From contig NW_015971539.1 of the NCBI RefSeq assembly GCF_000182565.1, positions 1 through 64,000 on the forward strand: a stretch of 64,000 nt of DNA, given 5' to 3'. Source of the stretch: Spizellomyces punctatus DAOM BR117 (taxonomy: Eukaryota; Chytridiomycota; Chytridiomycetes; Spizellomycetales; Spizellomycetaceae). The notes beneath the pieces are model-generated. The model ran no database searches and was not told the origin of the DNA. It saw only the letters and a list, made by a program, of their open reading frames with translations. Made by a program: the position numbers and the translations under genes. Shown here one piece after another: positions 1 through 11,839 of the stretch; position 1 is the stretch's first letter, and every line of letters starts with the position of its first letter.

Positions 1-1
1 G

Positions 2-157
2 CAAAACACAATGCTTCCGCCGGATTATAAACGTCCTGCAACGTTACCAAGGGTTGCTGGACGGATTGTGAGTGAAATTGGGGAAGAGATGACGGGACGG
101 ACTCCTACTGCGACACCAGGTTCACTGCAGCGAAATCAATCTTCATCCACCTCCTAA
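2..157 (+). CDS. C-terminal end of an unidentified protein (partial)
   Basis: An open frame enters from the left edge and stops at TAA 155-157, giving 51 residues with no interruption. The piece is basic and rich in Pro, Thr and Ser (it contains ATLPRVAGRIVSEIGEE and ends in a Ser-rich tail, SSSTS). That composition suits the disordered tail of a larger protein. I do not recognise a family, and the start and any catalytic part lie outside the window. An AT-rich stretch of about 600 bases follows before the convergent hydratase gene, consistent with a 3' UTR and terminator region. Confidence 0.45.
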   Translation, partial: QNTMLPPDYKRPATLPRVAGRIVSEIGEEMTGRTPTATPGSLQRNQSSSTS

Positions 158-779
158 CTCATTCGCTGGGACTGCTTTTCTACTCCTAATGATCTCTGCG
201 ATTTTCTATATCGTAAACTGGACACGATACGAAATAACGTAATTCTTTAACTGGATTTTAAGCTACTGGCGACATTGTAAAGGTTGCTGACTGGGTTCTG
301 CACAAGGCGAAGGGGGAGGGAGTGAGGACTGATGAGCACCAGTACAGGGCTGGACTCTGTACTTAGCAATTGAATGTGTTTTTTATCTTGTACTTTTTTT
401 TTGTAAATGTGTACATAAATACTCGTCCTTAACTGTAACCCAAATCCGTCCAAGCCAACGGATAGTGATCATATCGCCAGGACATACTAGTGCTCATAAC
501 TGATTTCAATTTTGTATAACAAGAAGACTGTCGGATTTATCAACAATTCATCTACTTGAAAGACACACCTGAAGGTACCTCAAGTAAACTACAATTTACG
601 CTGCCTTCCCTTGGTAGGGTGTCTCATTTGAGTTTCGTTCGTATTATGACTTTACCAGCTTCAACATAGATGTTGTAACACACTCCGGGACCTCATGAGC
701 CAGACGTACACCTACTGCACATTCGGCGCTTCAAAGTTGGAAGTCATCACCTCAGAGCTCTCAGTGTCCATCACAGGGC

Positions 780-1829
780 TCAGAGCTTTGATGGCCTCTG
801 CTTTGACCACGAAGGCTTGGTTTTCTTTAAAAATGCAGACATTCCATCCCGCGCCTCCTCCGACTGAAGCATCTTTGTAAAGACTTCCTTTACATGTGGG
901 ATCGCATCTTCATGTGCGGGCGATTCAGAAACCAATCGCACGAGGTGTTTGACATTCGTCAGTGCTCCAGGAGCTCCTTCGATCAGCAAATCAGAGTACT
1001 TTCTCGTACATGTATCCAAAGCCACCTCGTCATCCACTACTTCGGATAAGGCACCAATGCGAAGGCATTCCTTGGCGGTCACCTTCTCTCCTGTCAACAT
1101 GTACTGACGGGTTCGAAATGGACCCAGCTGGGGCGTAATATACAGCGATATTATGGCAGGGACAAGTCCTCTCCGCACTTCAGGGAACGAGATATACGCG
1201 GATGCGACAGAGACTCGGATATCGCAGCAAAACAATACACCGACCCCGCCGCCCAGGCAAGGACCGTTGACGCGAGCAATGACCGGCTTGGGTGAATTTG
1301 CTATTGACTCAAAAAACCTGTAGCCGGCCTCCACCTGCGGACTCGAAGACCTTCCGTTTTGCGCTGTTGACGAGCCCCCCAAGTCCATTCCTGTACAAAA
1401 GTACTTGCCTGATAGTGTTTCGTCGATTACGGTTGTGTCACGATATTATGATACTCGCTGAATGAGACTTACATACCAGTGCCGGTCAGAACAATAACCC
1501 TGACGACAGGATCTTCATTCGCACGTGCAAAGGCGTCTGGTATTTCCTTTGACATTGTACTCGATATGGCATTCGCTCGTTCAGGATAGTTGAGCTACAC
1601 CGTTGAATGAATGGCGACATTTAGCAAATAAAGTCCCCTAGATATGCAGACAATTGCAAGATGTTGCGGCACATGAGACTCAGACGCTCACCGTGATCGT
1701 AGCCACACCATCATTGACAGAGTACAGGATTTGTTGATATGGAGCGGACATGGCGGATATTGTCCTTTGGGAGGTCGCATCAACCACATCTAGTGGCCTG
1801 CTGCGCACAGGAACAGGTCTCTGAGTCAT
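780..1829 (-). CDS. Enoyl-CoA hydratase/isomerase family protein, methylglutaconyl-CoA hydratase-like, with peroxisomal PTS1 SKL
   Basis: Crotonase-fold hydratase that adds water to a 2-enoyl-CoA. Three exons: ATG at 1829, a first intron ending just before LNYPERANA (about 1600), a second ending before GKYFCTGMDLGGS (about 1405), and a long last exon to TGA at 780-782. The last exon carries the oxyanion-hole region KPVIARVNGPCLGGGVG and the CDIRV segment. FPEVRRGLVPAIIS resembles the matching segment of methylglutaconyl-CoA hydratase (AUH/LiuC) and isohexenylglutaconyl-CoA hydratase (AtuE) more than general short-chain hydratases. The C-terminus is Ser-Lys-Leu, the classic type 1 peroxisomal signal. 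The gene is head to head with the acyl-CoA oxidase, with about 95 bases between the chosen starts, so shared control is likely. A second in-frame ATG 26 codons in (MSAPYQQ) is an alternative start. Confidence 0.88.
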
Positions 1830-1923
1830 AATGAGTCATGACGGTGTGCTCTTACGAGGGTTCTGCTGGCTCCTTTTGTCCTTGTGCTTCTCTCTGGCCT
1901 TTACGGTCTGTCCTTATCCAGCC
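1830..1923. promoter_or_regulatory. Short divergent intergenic region between hydratase and acyl-CoA oxidase genes
   Basis: Only 94 bases separate the ATG codons of two divergent beta-oxidation genes, too short for two independent promoters, so their promoter elements must overlap or lie inside the opposing 5' regions. An ATG at 1831 in frame with the oxidase would add a hydrophobic, leader-like 31 residues. I prefer the ATG at 1924 because acyl-CoA oxidases normally begin close to the LA-S/I-ALHLQ segment found there. No clear TATA box is seen. Confidence 0.4.
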
Positions 1924-4900
1924 ATGTCCAACCCAGCTGTCCGTCTGGCATCTATTGCCCTTCACCTACAGTCAACCGGAGCCAGTCGCTCTGGTGGAGC
2001 CGGTCATTCGTTCGAAGTTAGCCCGCGACCAGAGGTATATTCGATACGCTAGGTATTCTCAATATGTTCAGGAATGGCTTATTCTCTTTGGTCTTTCAGC
2101 TGAACCAGCCGATGGCAGATATCCTACGCGAGAGAAAAAATGCCTCGTTTGATGTGAATCTCATGCAGACATATTTAAACGGAGGGAAGGAATACACCCA
2201 GGCAAAGGTACGGTGCTAACTTGGATCAACGTAAAGTTACAAGGAGGAAAATGCAACAAGAGTAGTTAGACTACTTTCTATATACCATGATGCACTCTCT
2301 TTCATGGACGTTTATAAAGCTATCTGTCTTTCATAGGAAATCGCGTATCAGATCATCCGACGCGATCCAATTCTCTTGTTCGATGGAGGAAACGACTACG
2401 ATCTTACGCGACCGGAAGCGCGAGAGAAAAGTATGGCACAAGTCCGCCGGTTTGTGGAAATATACCATAGCCTGAAGAACCCCATTCAACAGAAGGCATT
2501 TGAGGTCGTTCTATCGTACGTGTCCACGTCCGTATGGGGTAACCAGACCTTTCCGATAACCTAACATCCGACTTGTGCAAAGGTCCTACTCAGAGTCCTT
2601 TGGAATGCGTCTCTATGTGCATCATATGCTATTCAGAAACTCTATCAAGATGTTTGCGAGTGAGGAGCAAAAGAAAAAGACGACATGGGTGAAAGATATC
2701 GACGACTTTAGCGTGCTGGGGTGCTTTGCCATGGTAAGTGGAAAGCACAGCATAGCCTCCATGTCGTGAACCTCAAAATCTCAAACATTTCTCCTTGTCA
2801 AAGACGGAGCTCGGTCATAGGTATCCGAGCCCAATTTTTGTTGGATCGCCAGTACCCACTTCTAATATGTACCAACTGGTGTTTGAAGCTCGTCCCTTCG
2901 AGATCTGGAAGCCACTGCGACTTTTGATCACGCTACAGATTCGTTCATTCTCCACAGCCCGACATTAACCAGCACGAAATGGTGGATCGGGATGTCTGGC
3001 CAGGCTGCTACACATACGGTATTCCTAGCCCAAACGATCGTCAAAGGCAAAAACTGTGGTCTCAACTGGTTTATGGTCCCTCTTCGCGATCGGCATACTG
3101 GGAGGTTGTTTCCCGGAGTAACCTGCGGAGATATTGGAGCGAAAGCAGGGCGACATGGACTTGACAACGGATGGATCCAGTTGACGCAAGTGCGAATCCC
3201 AAGAGAAAACATGCTGATGCGCTGGTCGCAGGTTAGTTACCTATAACTCAAGTTATTTGTAGTAGGTGTATTCGTTAATTAAACAAACCTGCATAATGGC
3301 AGATCGATCGTGAAGGGAATATAAGCGAACCTCCAAACCAGGCTCTTGTGTACGTCTATCCTTCGGTCGCTCTGTATCTGTACATGCTGACATAGAAACT
3401 TCTAGATATGCCACACTTATCGCAGAGCGTCTCTGTACAGTTGATGGGACAAATAATCTCTGTGGACAAGCCCTGACAATTGCCACGAGATATAGTTGTG
3501 CACGACGCCAGGGAACTAGCAACCAGCAGATTATGGACTATCAAACACATTATGTCAATTTGATGCCCGGAGTTGCCGGAATGTATGTCTTGTCGCTGGT
3601 GGATCGGTATGTAACTCGCTCTCCCAGCTCCCGCATTGTTTTTGGCTTCTGACCTTTTTCCTATGGTCACCAGTTGTCTCTGGGCGTACTGGGATCGCAT
3701 GGAGGAACTGTCTCGTACAAACACCGAGGAATATTTGTACGTTATTTTTTCAGTCCAACATTCACATCGTACACATTAACGACGCGAGTGCTTATAGGCA
3801 GTACCTAAATGACATCCATTGCGTCGCCGCGGGTGCAAAAGCTTCCATTACTTGGTGGGGTTCTGAAATACTCGAACGATGCCGAAGAGCGATGGGTGGA
3901 CATGGGTTTAGCGCGTACAGTGGGATTCCGTCTATTATCGGCGACTGGGGAGTATTTACAACAGGCGGCGGGGACAACTTTCCTCTGGCGCAACAAACCG
4001 CGGTATATAGCCTCTTCTGTATCACAGACGTAGAGACTGCTCATTGACTTTGATTCATTCAGCGATATGTGCTTAATTGCGTCAACAGATCAATGCAAGG
4101 AAAGCCCAACTTTGGAAGTGCCGAGTACCTCAAGGATATCAAGGCCATCCTCGAGTTTAATGTGTGCCCAGCCGATTCATCCGCCGCGTGGTTGGATTTG
4201 CCTTTACTGCAAAGACTCTTTGCGTCTTTGACCGTCAAGCTGGTACGTCTTTAGGCAAGTGAGATGTGGAAGCATTTTTTCAAACTAATGTGATGGCATT
4301 ATCTAGGCTATGAGAATTGGACAGCGCTTGGCACCGGTTGCTAAGAAGGGCCAAGATAAAGTCGAAGCTGTGTGGAACGAGCATCAGCTTGACGTTCTGC
4401 GCCTCAGGTGAGATTACGATGCGACCTCTTAATTAGGACTGCTTCCGAATGATTATATTGGCTGATGATTTTTGTCTCTGCGCCGAACGCCAGCCACCTC
4501 CACACCATCCACTACCTGCTTTCCCTCTTCACATCCAGCGTCAGCTCGCTTGGATCCGAATACACTAGCTTGAAACCCATCTTGACAAAAGTCGGGCTTA
4601 CATGGGCGTTGGACATGGCTGTCCGTGACCTGGATTTGATGTTGGAGGAAGGGTTTGTTACCGCTGCCCAAGCACAGAATTTGAGAGTGGCGAGAAATGG
4701 AATCTGCAAGGAGCTGAGAAACGATGTTATTCCCTTAATGGATGGTACCGTTGTTCAGCCATTTCTAATGCCATTGTAGTATCTAAGAATTATGACTAAT
4801 TTCCCGCTTTTCTGGTCATATCTATGTAGCATTTGGAAGACCGGATTTCCTCTTGAAGAGCCCCTTGGGACGGTACGATGGAGATATTTACAACGGTAAT

Positions 4901-5071
4901 GCCTTTGTTTCACGCTTCTCCATTGTTGACCGCGACAGTTCCCTCTGTATTTACTATTAATGGTTTTCTGCAGCCTACTTTGACACTGTTACTAGAGCTC
5001 CCAACTGCTATGGCCCTGCCAATTACTGGAGTACGGAAGTGGAACCGCTCCTTACACGGGTCCGACCTTGA
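1924..5071 (+). CDS. Acyl-CoA oxidase
   Basis: FAD enzyme of the first beta-oxidation step, acyl-CoA + O2 to trans-2-enoyl-CoA + H2O2. About a dozen exons joined by short introns rebuild the family pattern: an N-terminal helical part (LNQPMADILRERKNA), CFAM-TELGH around 2740-2815, the FAD-binding LTSTKWWIGMSGQAATH near 2965, then CGDIGAKAGRHGLDNG, CARRQGTSNQQIMDYQTH, and RCRRAMGGHGFSAYSG with GDWGVFTTGGGDN near 3890-3975. C-terminal helical exons end with YFDTVTRAPNCYGPANYW and stop at TGA 5069-5071. The protein ends RVRP, so it has no PTS1. Some fungal oxidases, for example in Yarrowia, enter peroxisomes without one, so this does not exclude a peroxisomal site. It lies next to a PTS1 hydratase and an acyl-CoA carboxylase, suggesting one catabolic route. 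Confidence 0.93.
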
Positions 5072-5341
5072 TGTCTATTATAGAGATGACTTTTGGGGGG
5101 AAATTTTGTAAACAAGGGATAAGAAGGACTGCTAATCCTAAATACTTGTAAAATGGTAAATGTCTATGCCAGCAACCATTGGGTATTCCCTACAATTGCA
5201 TATTTGAAAAGCTGTGAAGTTGTACAGTGATCGCCGTTGACGCGACACGACGACGCGACACGTACGTTGTAGTTTGTGATAGTACTGAGGACTCTGGAGA
5301 CCACAGACATCACAATTTCGAACTGTCCTTTTCCACACACA

Positions 5342-7806
5342 ATGTCCGTCGCTCAGGCGCCACCTTCCAACGGACATCAATATCGTCGGATAAAGTCCAA
5401 GGTCGATACGTCCCGCCCAGAATACACGGCCAATCATGCCGAAATGTCAGGGCTGGTGCAAGAGCTCCGCGAAAGGTTACGGGAGGCTACGGGACAGGGA
5501 CGAAAAAAAGTGATACAACGGCATTTGGAGAGAGGGCAGTTGCTGGGTATGTAGATATGTTCTAGACTGTCAATACTGGCCGTACGTGATGAAATGAGGA
5601 CTCCCCAACGTCCGCGACCGTTTGACTTGGAAAACTAAAGGAACCAACTCCCCCTTTTGCTTTTGCAGCTCGCGACCGTATTGAACTCTTGATAGATGAA
5701 GACTCTCCATTCCTCGAGTTGATGCCATTGGCAGGCTGGGGACAGGAAGATATGACCATTGGCGGCTCTACAGTTGCAGGCATAGGCCTCGTTTGGTGGG
5801 GACACAATCATACGTTTCGCTCTTGTTTTAAGCCCTTGAATAAGACTTGGAGTACTCCAAAACAGCGGTGTGGAAACTCTTATAGCTGCAAATATACCTA
5901 CCATTGCAGGCGGTGCAACCAATGAAGCGGGCGTGAAGAAGGCACTAAGGCTTCATGAAATTCAGATGGAGAATCGGCTGCCTGGGATCTGGCTCACGCA
6001 ATCGGTATGATTGTGCTCTAGTCAGCTGCAGGCGCATACATTATCCCTAATACCAAAGCGGTGTGAAGGCTGGTGCAAATCTAGGGCAGCAATCCCAAGT
6101 ATTTCATGCAGGAGGTGGAAATTTCCGAAATTTGGCCATTCGGTGCGTACTGCGATCACGTCTCAGGCCTGTACCAGTCCTGTCTTACACTTATTCTTGG
6201 CGTATCTCAGGTCTAAAGCCAACATCCCAACCTGCTGCGTTGTTTTCGGTAGCTCTACTGCCGGCGGTGCGTACACCCCGGGAATGTCAGATTATGTTAT
6301 TATGGTCAAGGTACTGTCTCGCACCTCACCTTGGTCGCATACACGTGTACGCTCACTGCTGATATTTTGTACTGTTCAGAATCAAGCCCAAGTCTTTCTG
6401 GGTGGGCCTCCACTCGTCAAGATGGCCACTGGTGAAGTCGTTGATGCTGAGTCTTTGGGTGGCGCGGAAATGCACAGCATAAAGTCTGGTAGGAGCCAGC
6501 TCCGTAACGGTTGAAAAACGTGCGCAGAATTCTGATTGCCGTCCCATATCAAAATAATACGCAGGCCTCTCTGATCAATTGGCCGACGATGAGCTGCATG
6601 CCATTCGCATGGCACGTGAGTGGGTCGAAGGCCTCAACTGGGAAAAGGCCGGTTCACTTCCTATGACACACATCACGGGCCGTTTTGAGGAGCCGGTTTA
6701 TGAATCTGGTAAGTCTTGCAAGTCGCAGCGCCAGCTCAATTCGATGTTGCTCACGAAGAGGCTACTGTGTGTCCATTAGAGGAACTTTTAGGAATAGTAC
6801 AAGCAAACATCCGTCTCCCGTTCGAATGCCGCGAGGTTATTGCGCGAATTGTTGATGGTAGTCGGTTCAGCGAGTTCAAACCGCTATACGGAAACAACCT
6901 TGTTACCGGGTTCGCCCATGTATACGGTTAGCTGATGATCGAATGCCCTATTACAGATACCGGTGGAAACTAGACATTTTCTCTCTATGAAGGAATTCCA
7001 ATCGGTATTATTTCGAATAACAGCGTCATCTTTCCAGAGGAAGCAAATAAAGCCACTCAATTCATACAACTGTGCAATCAACGGTAGGGTGCACTGTAGT
7101 GTTGTATTCGATTGCAAACTGCAGTCCATTGATGGCTGGCCGTAAATATCTAGATCAACACCCATCCTCTTCCTTCAAAACATCACTGGATTCATGGTCG
7201 GACGCGTATACGAGGAAGCAGGGATCATCAAGGCGGGTGCCCGATTCATTAATGCGGTATCAAATAGCTGCGTACCACACATAACTATCAACATGGGCGC
7301 AAGCTATGGGGCCGGGAACTACGCTATGTGTGGACGAGCATACCGGCCAAGGTAGGTTAATGTGTCCGAGGATGTAATATGTGCAATGACAGCATCTTAC
7401 GCTGACATTCTTTTATGGACAGATTTTTATTTTCTTACCCAAACAGCAAGTGTTCTGTTATGGGACCCGAGCAACTAACGGGTGTCATGGACATTATTGC
7501 TCGTGAAGCGGCTGCTCGGTAAGTCAGTTGCACACTTGTGGTCACAAGTAAGAGGTTACTAACCAGTACTTCACTCTCTATCGTAGAGCGAATCGCAAGG
7601 TGGATGAAGAAGCCCTTGCAGCACGTCTGGAGGTTTTTAGGTCCGCCGTTGCTGAGGAACAGGATGTGTACTTTACGTCATCCCGACTGTTAGATGATAG
7701 TATCATTGACCCAAGGGACACCCGGGACATTCTGGGCATTTGTCTCAGTGTTATTTATGGGGCTGAAGTGAAAGGCGGGAACTTGTATGGCGTTGCTAGG
7801 ATGTGA
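5342..7806 (+). CDS. Acyl-CoA carboxylase beta (carboxyltransferase) subunit, methylcrotonyl/geranyl-CoA carboxylase-like, C-terminal ARM
   Basis: Transfers CO2 from carboxybiotin to an acyl-CoA. About ten exons. Recognisable blocks: [17 protein letters not shown] (about 5675), [20 protein letters not shown] (about 6250-6305), [20 protein letters not shown] then [39 protein letters not shown], and [16 protein letters not shown]. The wording [11 protein letters not shown] plus LGGAEMH is closer to geranyl-CoA-type and broad acyl-CoA carboxylases than to classical mitochondrial MCCB, but the substrate cannot be fixed from sequence. The start [10 protein letters not shown] does not look like a mitochondrial presequence; an in-frame ATG at 5276 is an alternative. 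The last three residues, ARM, fit the loose PTS1 pattern (S/A/C)(K/R/H)(L/M). No biotin-carrying alpha subunit is in the window. Confidence 0.9.
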
Positions 7807-8047
7807 GAGTAGACCTCTAAAGCTGGCTGCAGTTGACGGACTCATTGAGTGGTGGACAGTCATGCAGCTTCAACTAGCTAGTTAGAGAACAATCAATGGA
7901 GAAGAACTCGAGTTCAGTACATACGTTCATGACGACGAGACAAAAATAAATATTTCACTTCCAGGTATGCAACAGGAGAAAACTGCGAAGGGGGCAAGGT
8001 GATTTTTGCTTTGTACATACAAATATGCATTACATAAATGCAACTTG

Positions 8048-8054
8048 AAAAAAA
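8048..8054 (-). terminator. RNA polymerase III T-run downstream of tRNA-Leu
   Basis: Seven A on the plus strand read as seven T on the minus strand, about 21 bases beyond the 3' end of the tRNA gene. This is the usual Pol III termination signal. Confidence 0.7.
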
Positions 8055-8075
8055 GGACCAGGTGAAAGCGTCTAT

Positions 8076-8157
8076 GGGTGCTGTGAGATTCGAACTCACG
8101 CCTCCGGAGAGACTACGACCTGAACGTAGCGCCTTAGACCAACTCGGCCAAACACCC
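8076..8157 (-). tRNA. tRNA-Leu (anticodon CAG)
   Basis: On the minus strand the gene starts GGGTGTTTGGCCGAG and ends TTCGAATCTCACAGCACCC. The 7-bp acceptor stem closes with one G-T pair. The anticodon stem CTACG/CGTAG encloses the loop TTCAGGT, so the anticodon is CAG, reading CUG. The arm after the anticodon is long, as in type II leucine tRNAs, and the T loop is TTCGAAT. There is no intron. The tRNA is leucine-type in its D arm and variable arm, so there is no sign here of the CUG-Ser reassignment of some yeasts. Confidence 0.95.
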
Positions 8158-8653
8158 ATGCTGAATTAAGTCTTCTCTAAAACTTGTATATTGTCATGCG
8201 GCGTTTGCCCGCTCAACTATACATTGACAAGTGTCTCCCATTATCCCCGTATTGATGACATTGTACCCTAATCGACACAACATTGTTTCTGGTAAGACCT
8301 GGAGAGTGTCCCTCAAGAATATCTCGAAATAGTTACCGCAAACGAAGCCCAGGCTCAAAAGTATGTCCTCCGGTTAGGTATGGGAGGCGTTTAGTAATGT
8401 ACTGGGAGATGATGACAAAGGATTCCATGCCTGAAAACGTAGACGCTTGCGTATCCTCACGAGGATATGTTACTCCAAATAATTTTAACGCCGAGATAGC
8501 TAGATGATGGTTAGGATCATGTATATTTTTGGTTATTTCGGCTTGGAGTAGAGACGAGGGCTGTATTTCAATAAAAGGATGCGCGAGCTGCCTTTAACTT
8601 CTTTGCACACGTTAGAGATTTTGCTCGCTTAAGGAACTTTGTTGAAATAAAAT

Positions 8654-10751
8654 ATGGAGTCAAACCGTTGTTCAGTTTACGGTGATAGTCCGGGAACGCC
8701 TACCTCTGCGACAGCCAAGTCGCCATTTTTGGGAGAAGGGCGTGCTAGACGGGTGACGGTTGGTGAATGTGATAATCCACGACGGTCCGTCGCAGAAGAG
8801 AATGGGCAACCAAGAGAGAGGAAGAAACTTTGGCGGATACCTTTTGTTGTGCCAATGATCTGTATGTTGTCTTTGTGGGTGTGCTTTAGAGTTATCCTGA
8901 AATTGTGATGGTGTTTCTCATTGGTGATGGTTATCAGCGATTCCCGTTCTCATATCTGTTGTGGCAATCTCCATCATTGGGTTCATGGCATTCAAAGGGG
9001 CAGACCAGACTGTCGACGAGAGTAAGTTTTGCTTTACCCGCAATATAGAGTTGATTCTGTCGATGCTCAAATCATCTTGTCCTTCACCAGTTACCGAGAC
9101 CTTACAGGACATTACAATGGATCGAGTTTATGATAGTGTAACATCCCTCGTTCAACAATGCTCTGATGCCCTTACGATTCTCGGACGTTCTCAGCCATCC
9201 TACGGCTCTTCCAAAGGATTGAATCCAATGTGACCAATATTTTATCGGATGATGTTACTGTGTAGGTTGCATATTTTTTTCGTTTCCATATGTCCGCTAA
9301 GAAGATAACATGCAGCCCATAGCATCTCCCAACTGTACGCGGTTGCGGCAACCTATGACTTTCTAACCTCTGCTGGCTTGGAAGTCTATCGTGACGAGAG
9401 TGTGATCTTTGCTACACCAAAGGTGCTCATGTTGCAGGACGGCTCATCCTATAACAACGTGACAAATGTCACCGATTTTGCCGTAAGATATGTCACTGGA
9501 GTCAATAATTATAGTGAAATGCAGTTTGGCCCACTTAACCGCTTACCGTGGCATTACTGGCAATCGGTAAGATTCGATGGTTATCATTGAATGTTGGGAA
9601 CAAAATAGCTACCAAGGGCAGGAAACTAACTTTACCTTCTAGATTGAACTCCCTTCGTTTCCCGATGGAAACAGTACTACGGTCTGGTCTGACTATTATG
9701 TCGGTTTAACCGAAATTTACTACCCCATCAAATGGCCAATATGGTGGGTACTGTGTAGTATATTGATGTTTGGCATATTGTTTGTTATAACACGAAGCTC
9801 TGACGCAACCAAACATAGGGCTGGCCTTCCTTTTGGCAAGGCGGATCCCGATGTCCCGCCTTTTGGAGCTGTGACATTAGCACTTTCGGTGACCAGTATT
9901 CAACGCATTCTGAGCAAGGTCTACGTTAGTCCTAATGCAGTTGTCGCATTGTGGTACGGTCCTTGTCTCTAAATTTCCTTCAGTCGCAAGTGCGCGGGTG
10001 TACTTAATGGTTATTTTCTGCAACAATTAGGGAACCAAGCGCAAACAGCAGTGTCTACTTTCACATGATTGCTGCCAGCGTGCCCAATATCAGCATACAC
10101 GCCGGGGACCGCTATTCCGCACTCGACTGCCCTCATAAGCTGTTATCGCAAGTCGCGCGTCGCTTGCAGTTGATTTACCCCAACTCCACTGCTTTCCCCA
10201 ATGAAATGTGGACAACTTTTAATGACTTGCCGGACGGCGATGGGACCATTCTCGTCAGCGCACGATGGATTAGTAACATTGTAGACCCGAATGGTTTCAA
10301 GTGGTTAGTTGTCGCCGTGATACCAAAGAACGACTTTCTAAAGACAATGCAGCAAACCCGTAAGCGCGTTATTGGAGCTGTTGCCGGTACAACGGCAGCA
10401 ATGGCAGTTTTTGCGATCATCATGGCCTACTTTCTGGTTTCTCCTATCAAGAAACTCTCCCAAACAATGATCCAGGCAACCGACGTTGACTTTTCCGCTA
10501 TTCGCGATGGATACTTGACCAAAAACAGTATTTTCGAACCACTGGAAATCGCACAGTGCAAAGAGGTCTTTAACATTATGTTGACCCGATTTGCGAAAGC
10601 CATTCAGATCAATAAGAGCTTGCAGGGAAACAGAGCACCAGCACTGGCATCAGCTCTGGTGTCATCTACGACTCCGCAGGCAAGGACTCAAAATAAGAGG
10701 TTGTCGGAGGTTTCTGGACAGAGTGGGGCCTCGGAGGAAGGACAAAGATAG
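8654..10751 (+). CDS. Cache-type sensor and HAMP domain membrane receptor without an output domain
   Basis: Predicted plasma-membrane receptor. A cytoplasmic N-terminus rich in Ser, Arg and Glu is followed by a first membrane span (PVLISVVAISIIGFMAF, about 8945-8995) and a large extracellular region resembling a double Cache sensor, with SQLYAVAATYDFLTSAG, WHYWQS, STTVWSDYYVGLTEIYYP and PFGAVTLALSVTSIQRIL. A second span (VIGAVAGTTAAMAVFAIIMAYFLV, about 10360-10435) leads into a HAMP-like helix (SPIKKLSQTMIQATDVDFSAI). The protein then ends after a Ser/Arg-rich tail at 10749-10751. Six or more short introns are needed. One junction near 9130-9190 requires either a 59-nt intron (GT at about 9137, AG at about 9195) or a frameshift. 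No cyclase, kinase or methyl-accepting domain follows, which is unusual for this receptor type. The ligand is unknown. Confidence 0.7.
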
Positions 10752-11839
10752 TTGACACCCGGTGTCCGCATTAAAGGCTATTCCAGTGCCTGTTTGAGTG
10801 GACTTTTTTTTAGTTGAGATTTGTTTTATTTTCCTTGCTGGACGACTGAGTAAAGAATAAGGCATACCCACTTACGCACATCGGTGATTTGATTTTAAGC
10901 CTAGCGAGAGACTGAACAGGCCAGTAAATCATCCAATAGATGTTCTAATCCTTGGCTGTCAAGTTTACACCACACTATCGTGAGGGTGTCGCTGCTTGAC
11001 AGGATATGTAGTCTCTGTGGGCTTTGATTTGTCAGATGTATCAAAAATTCGAGATACAAAAGACTTATAGTATCATACTTCATCAACATATCTTTGGTCT
11101 GGATATAATGGGAGACATTGACCTTACAAAAACAAATGCCGTTACTTGCTCGTGATGGAGATCCTCGTCAAAAGAACCTTGGTAAGATAAAGCAAATCTA
11201 AATCACAAGTGTTTTCTTGCTCGCACATGAGTACGGCGAGACTTCCAACTCTGCTCAACCAGACTTTCAATATCACTGTATTTATGGTGAAGCCAATGAT
11301 GTGGGCGAGTCGTGACTGACGAAGCTTGCATATCTTCTACGATATCGTTACAAAGGTGCATTACGAAATAAGCGCTCAGATTAGCTGTGGAGGACACTGG
11401 ACCCGCATGTGCATTATGCTATCGATAGTCGCAATTGAGATATGCGGTAAAACAAGTACGAAGCTCCCAACCCTATTCATCCATGTAGCGGCCACTGGTT
11501 CTCTACTGTGTAGTAAAGGCTTCTCGTACTTTAACCCCAGTGGCTCATAAGATCTACGGCCAAGAAACCATTCTTCGTCCTCAACTTGGCACACTAAACA
11601 TCTTTTCAAATGGGAGCGACCAGATCAGTTACATCGTTCAGGTGGAAAATAGATGCAAGAAATTCCAAAATATGTAAAGTTTCAAGTCACTGCTTCTATG
11701 ACGGTTTTCCAGTATTTTTCCAGTATTTTTCCAGACTCTTTCATACATCTTCAACATAAAACCAGTACTTTGAAAACCTTTGATATATTCAGCACTTTGT
11801 AAATTCTCCAACTAAAAACCCAACGTCCAAATCGCAACT
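10752..11839. other. Intergenic stretch between convergent genes
   Basis: This is the 3' flank of the Cache-HAMP gene and of the convergent DMT transporter. Open frames here (for example 11326-11550 plus and 11376-11609 minus) are short, overlap each other on opposite strands and resemble no family. Apart from the short tandem repeat at 11709-11734 I see nothing functional. Confidence 0.5.
11709..11734. repeat. Short tandem repeat, unit CCAGTATTTTT
   Basis: An 11-base unit occurs twice in full and once in part (CCAG). It is intergenic, just past the 3' end of the DMT transporter gene. Confidence 0.7.
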
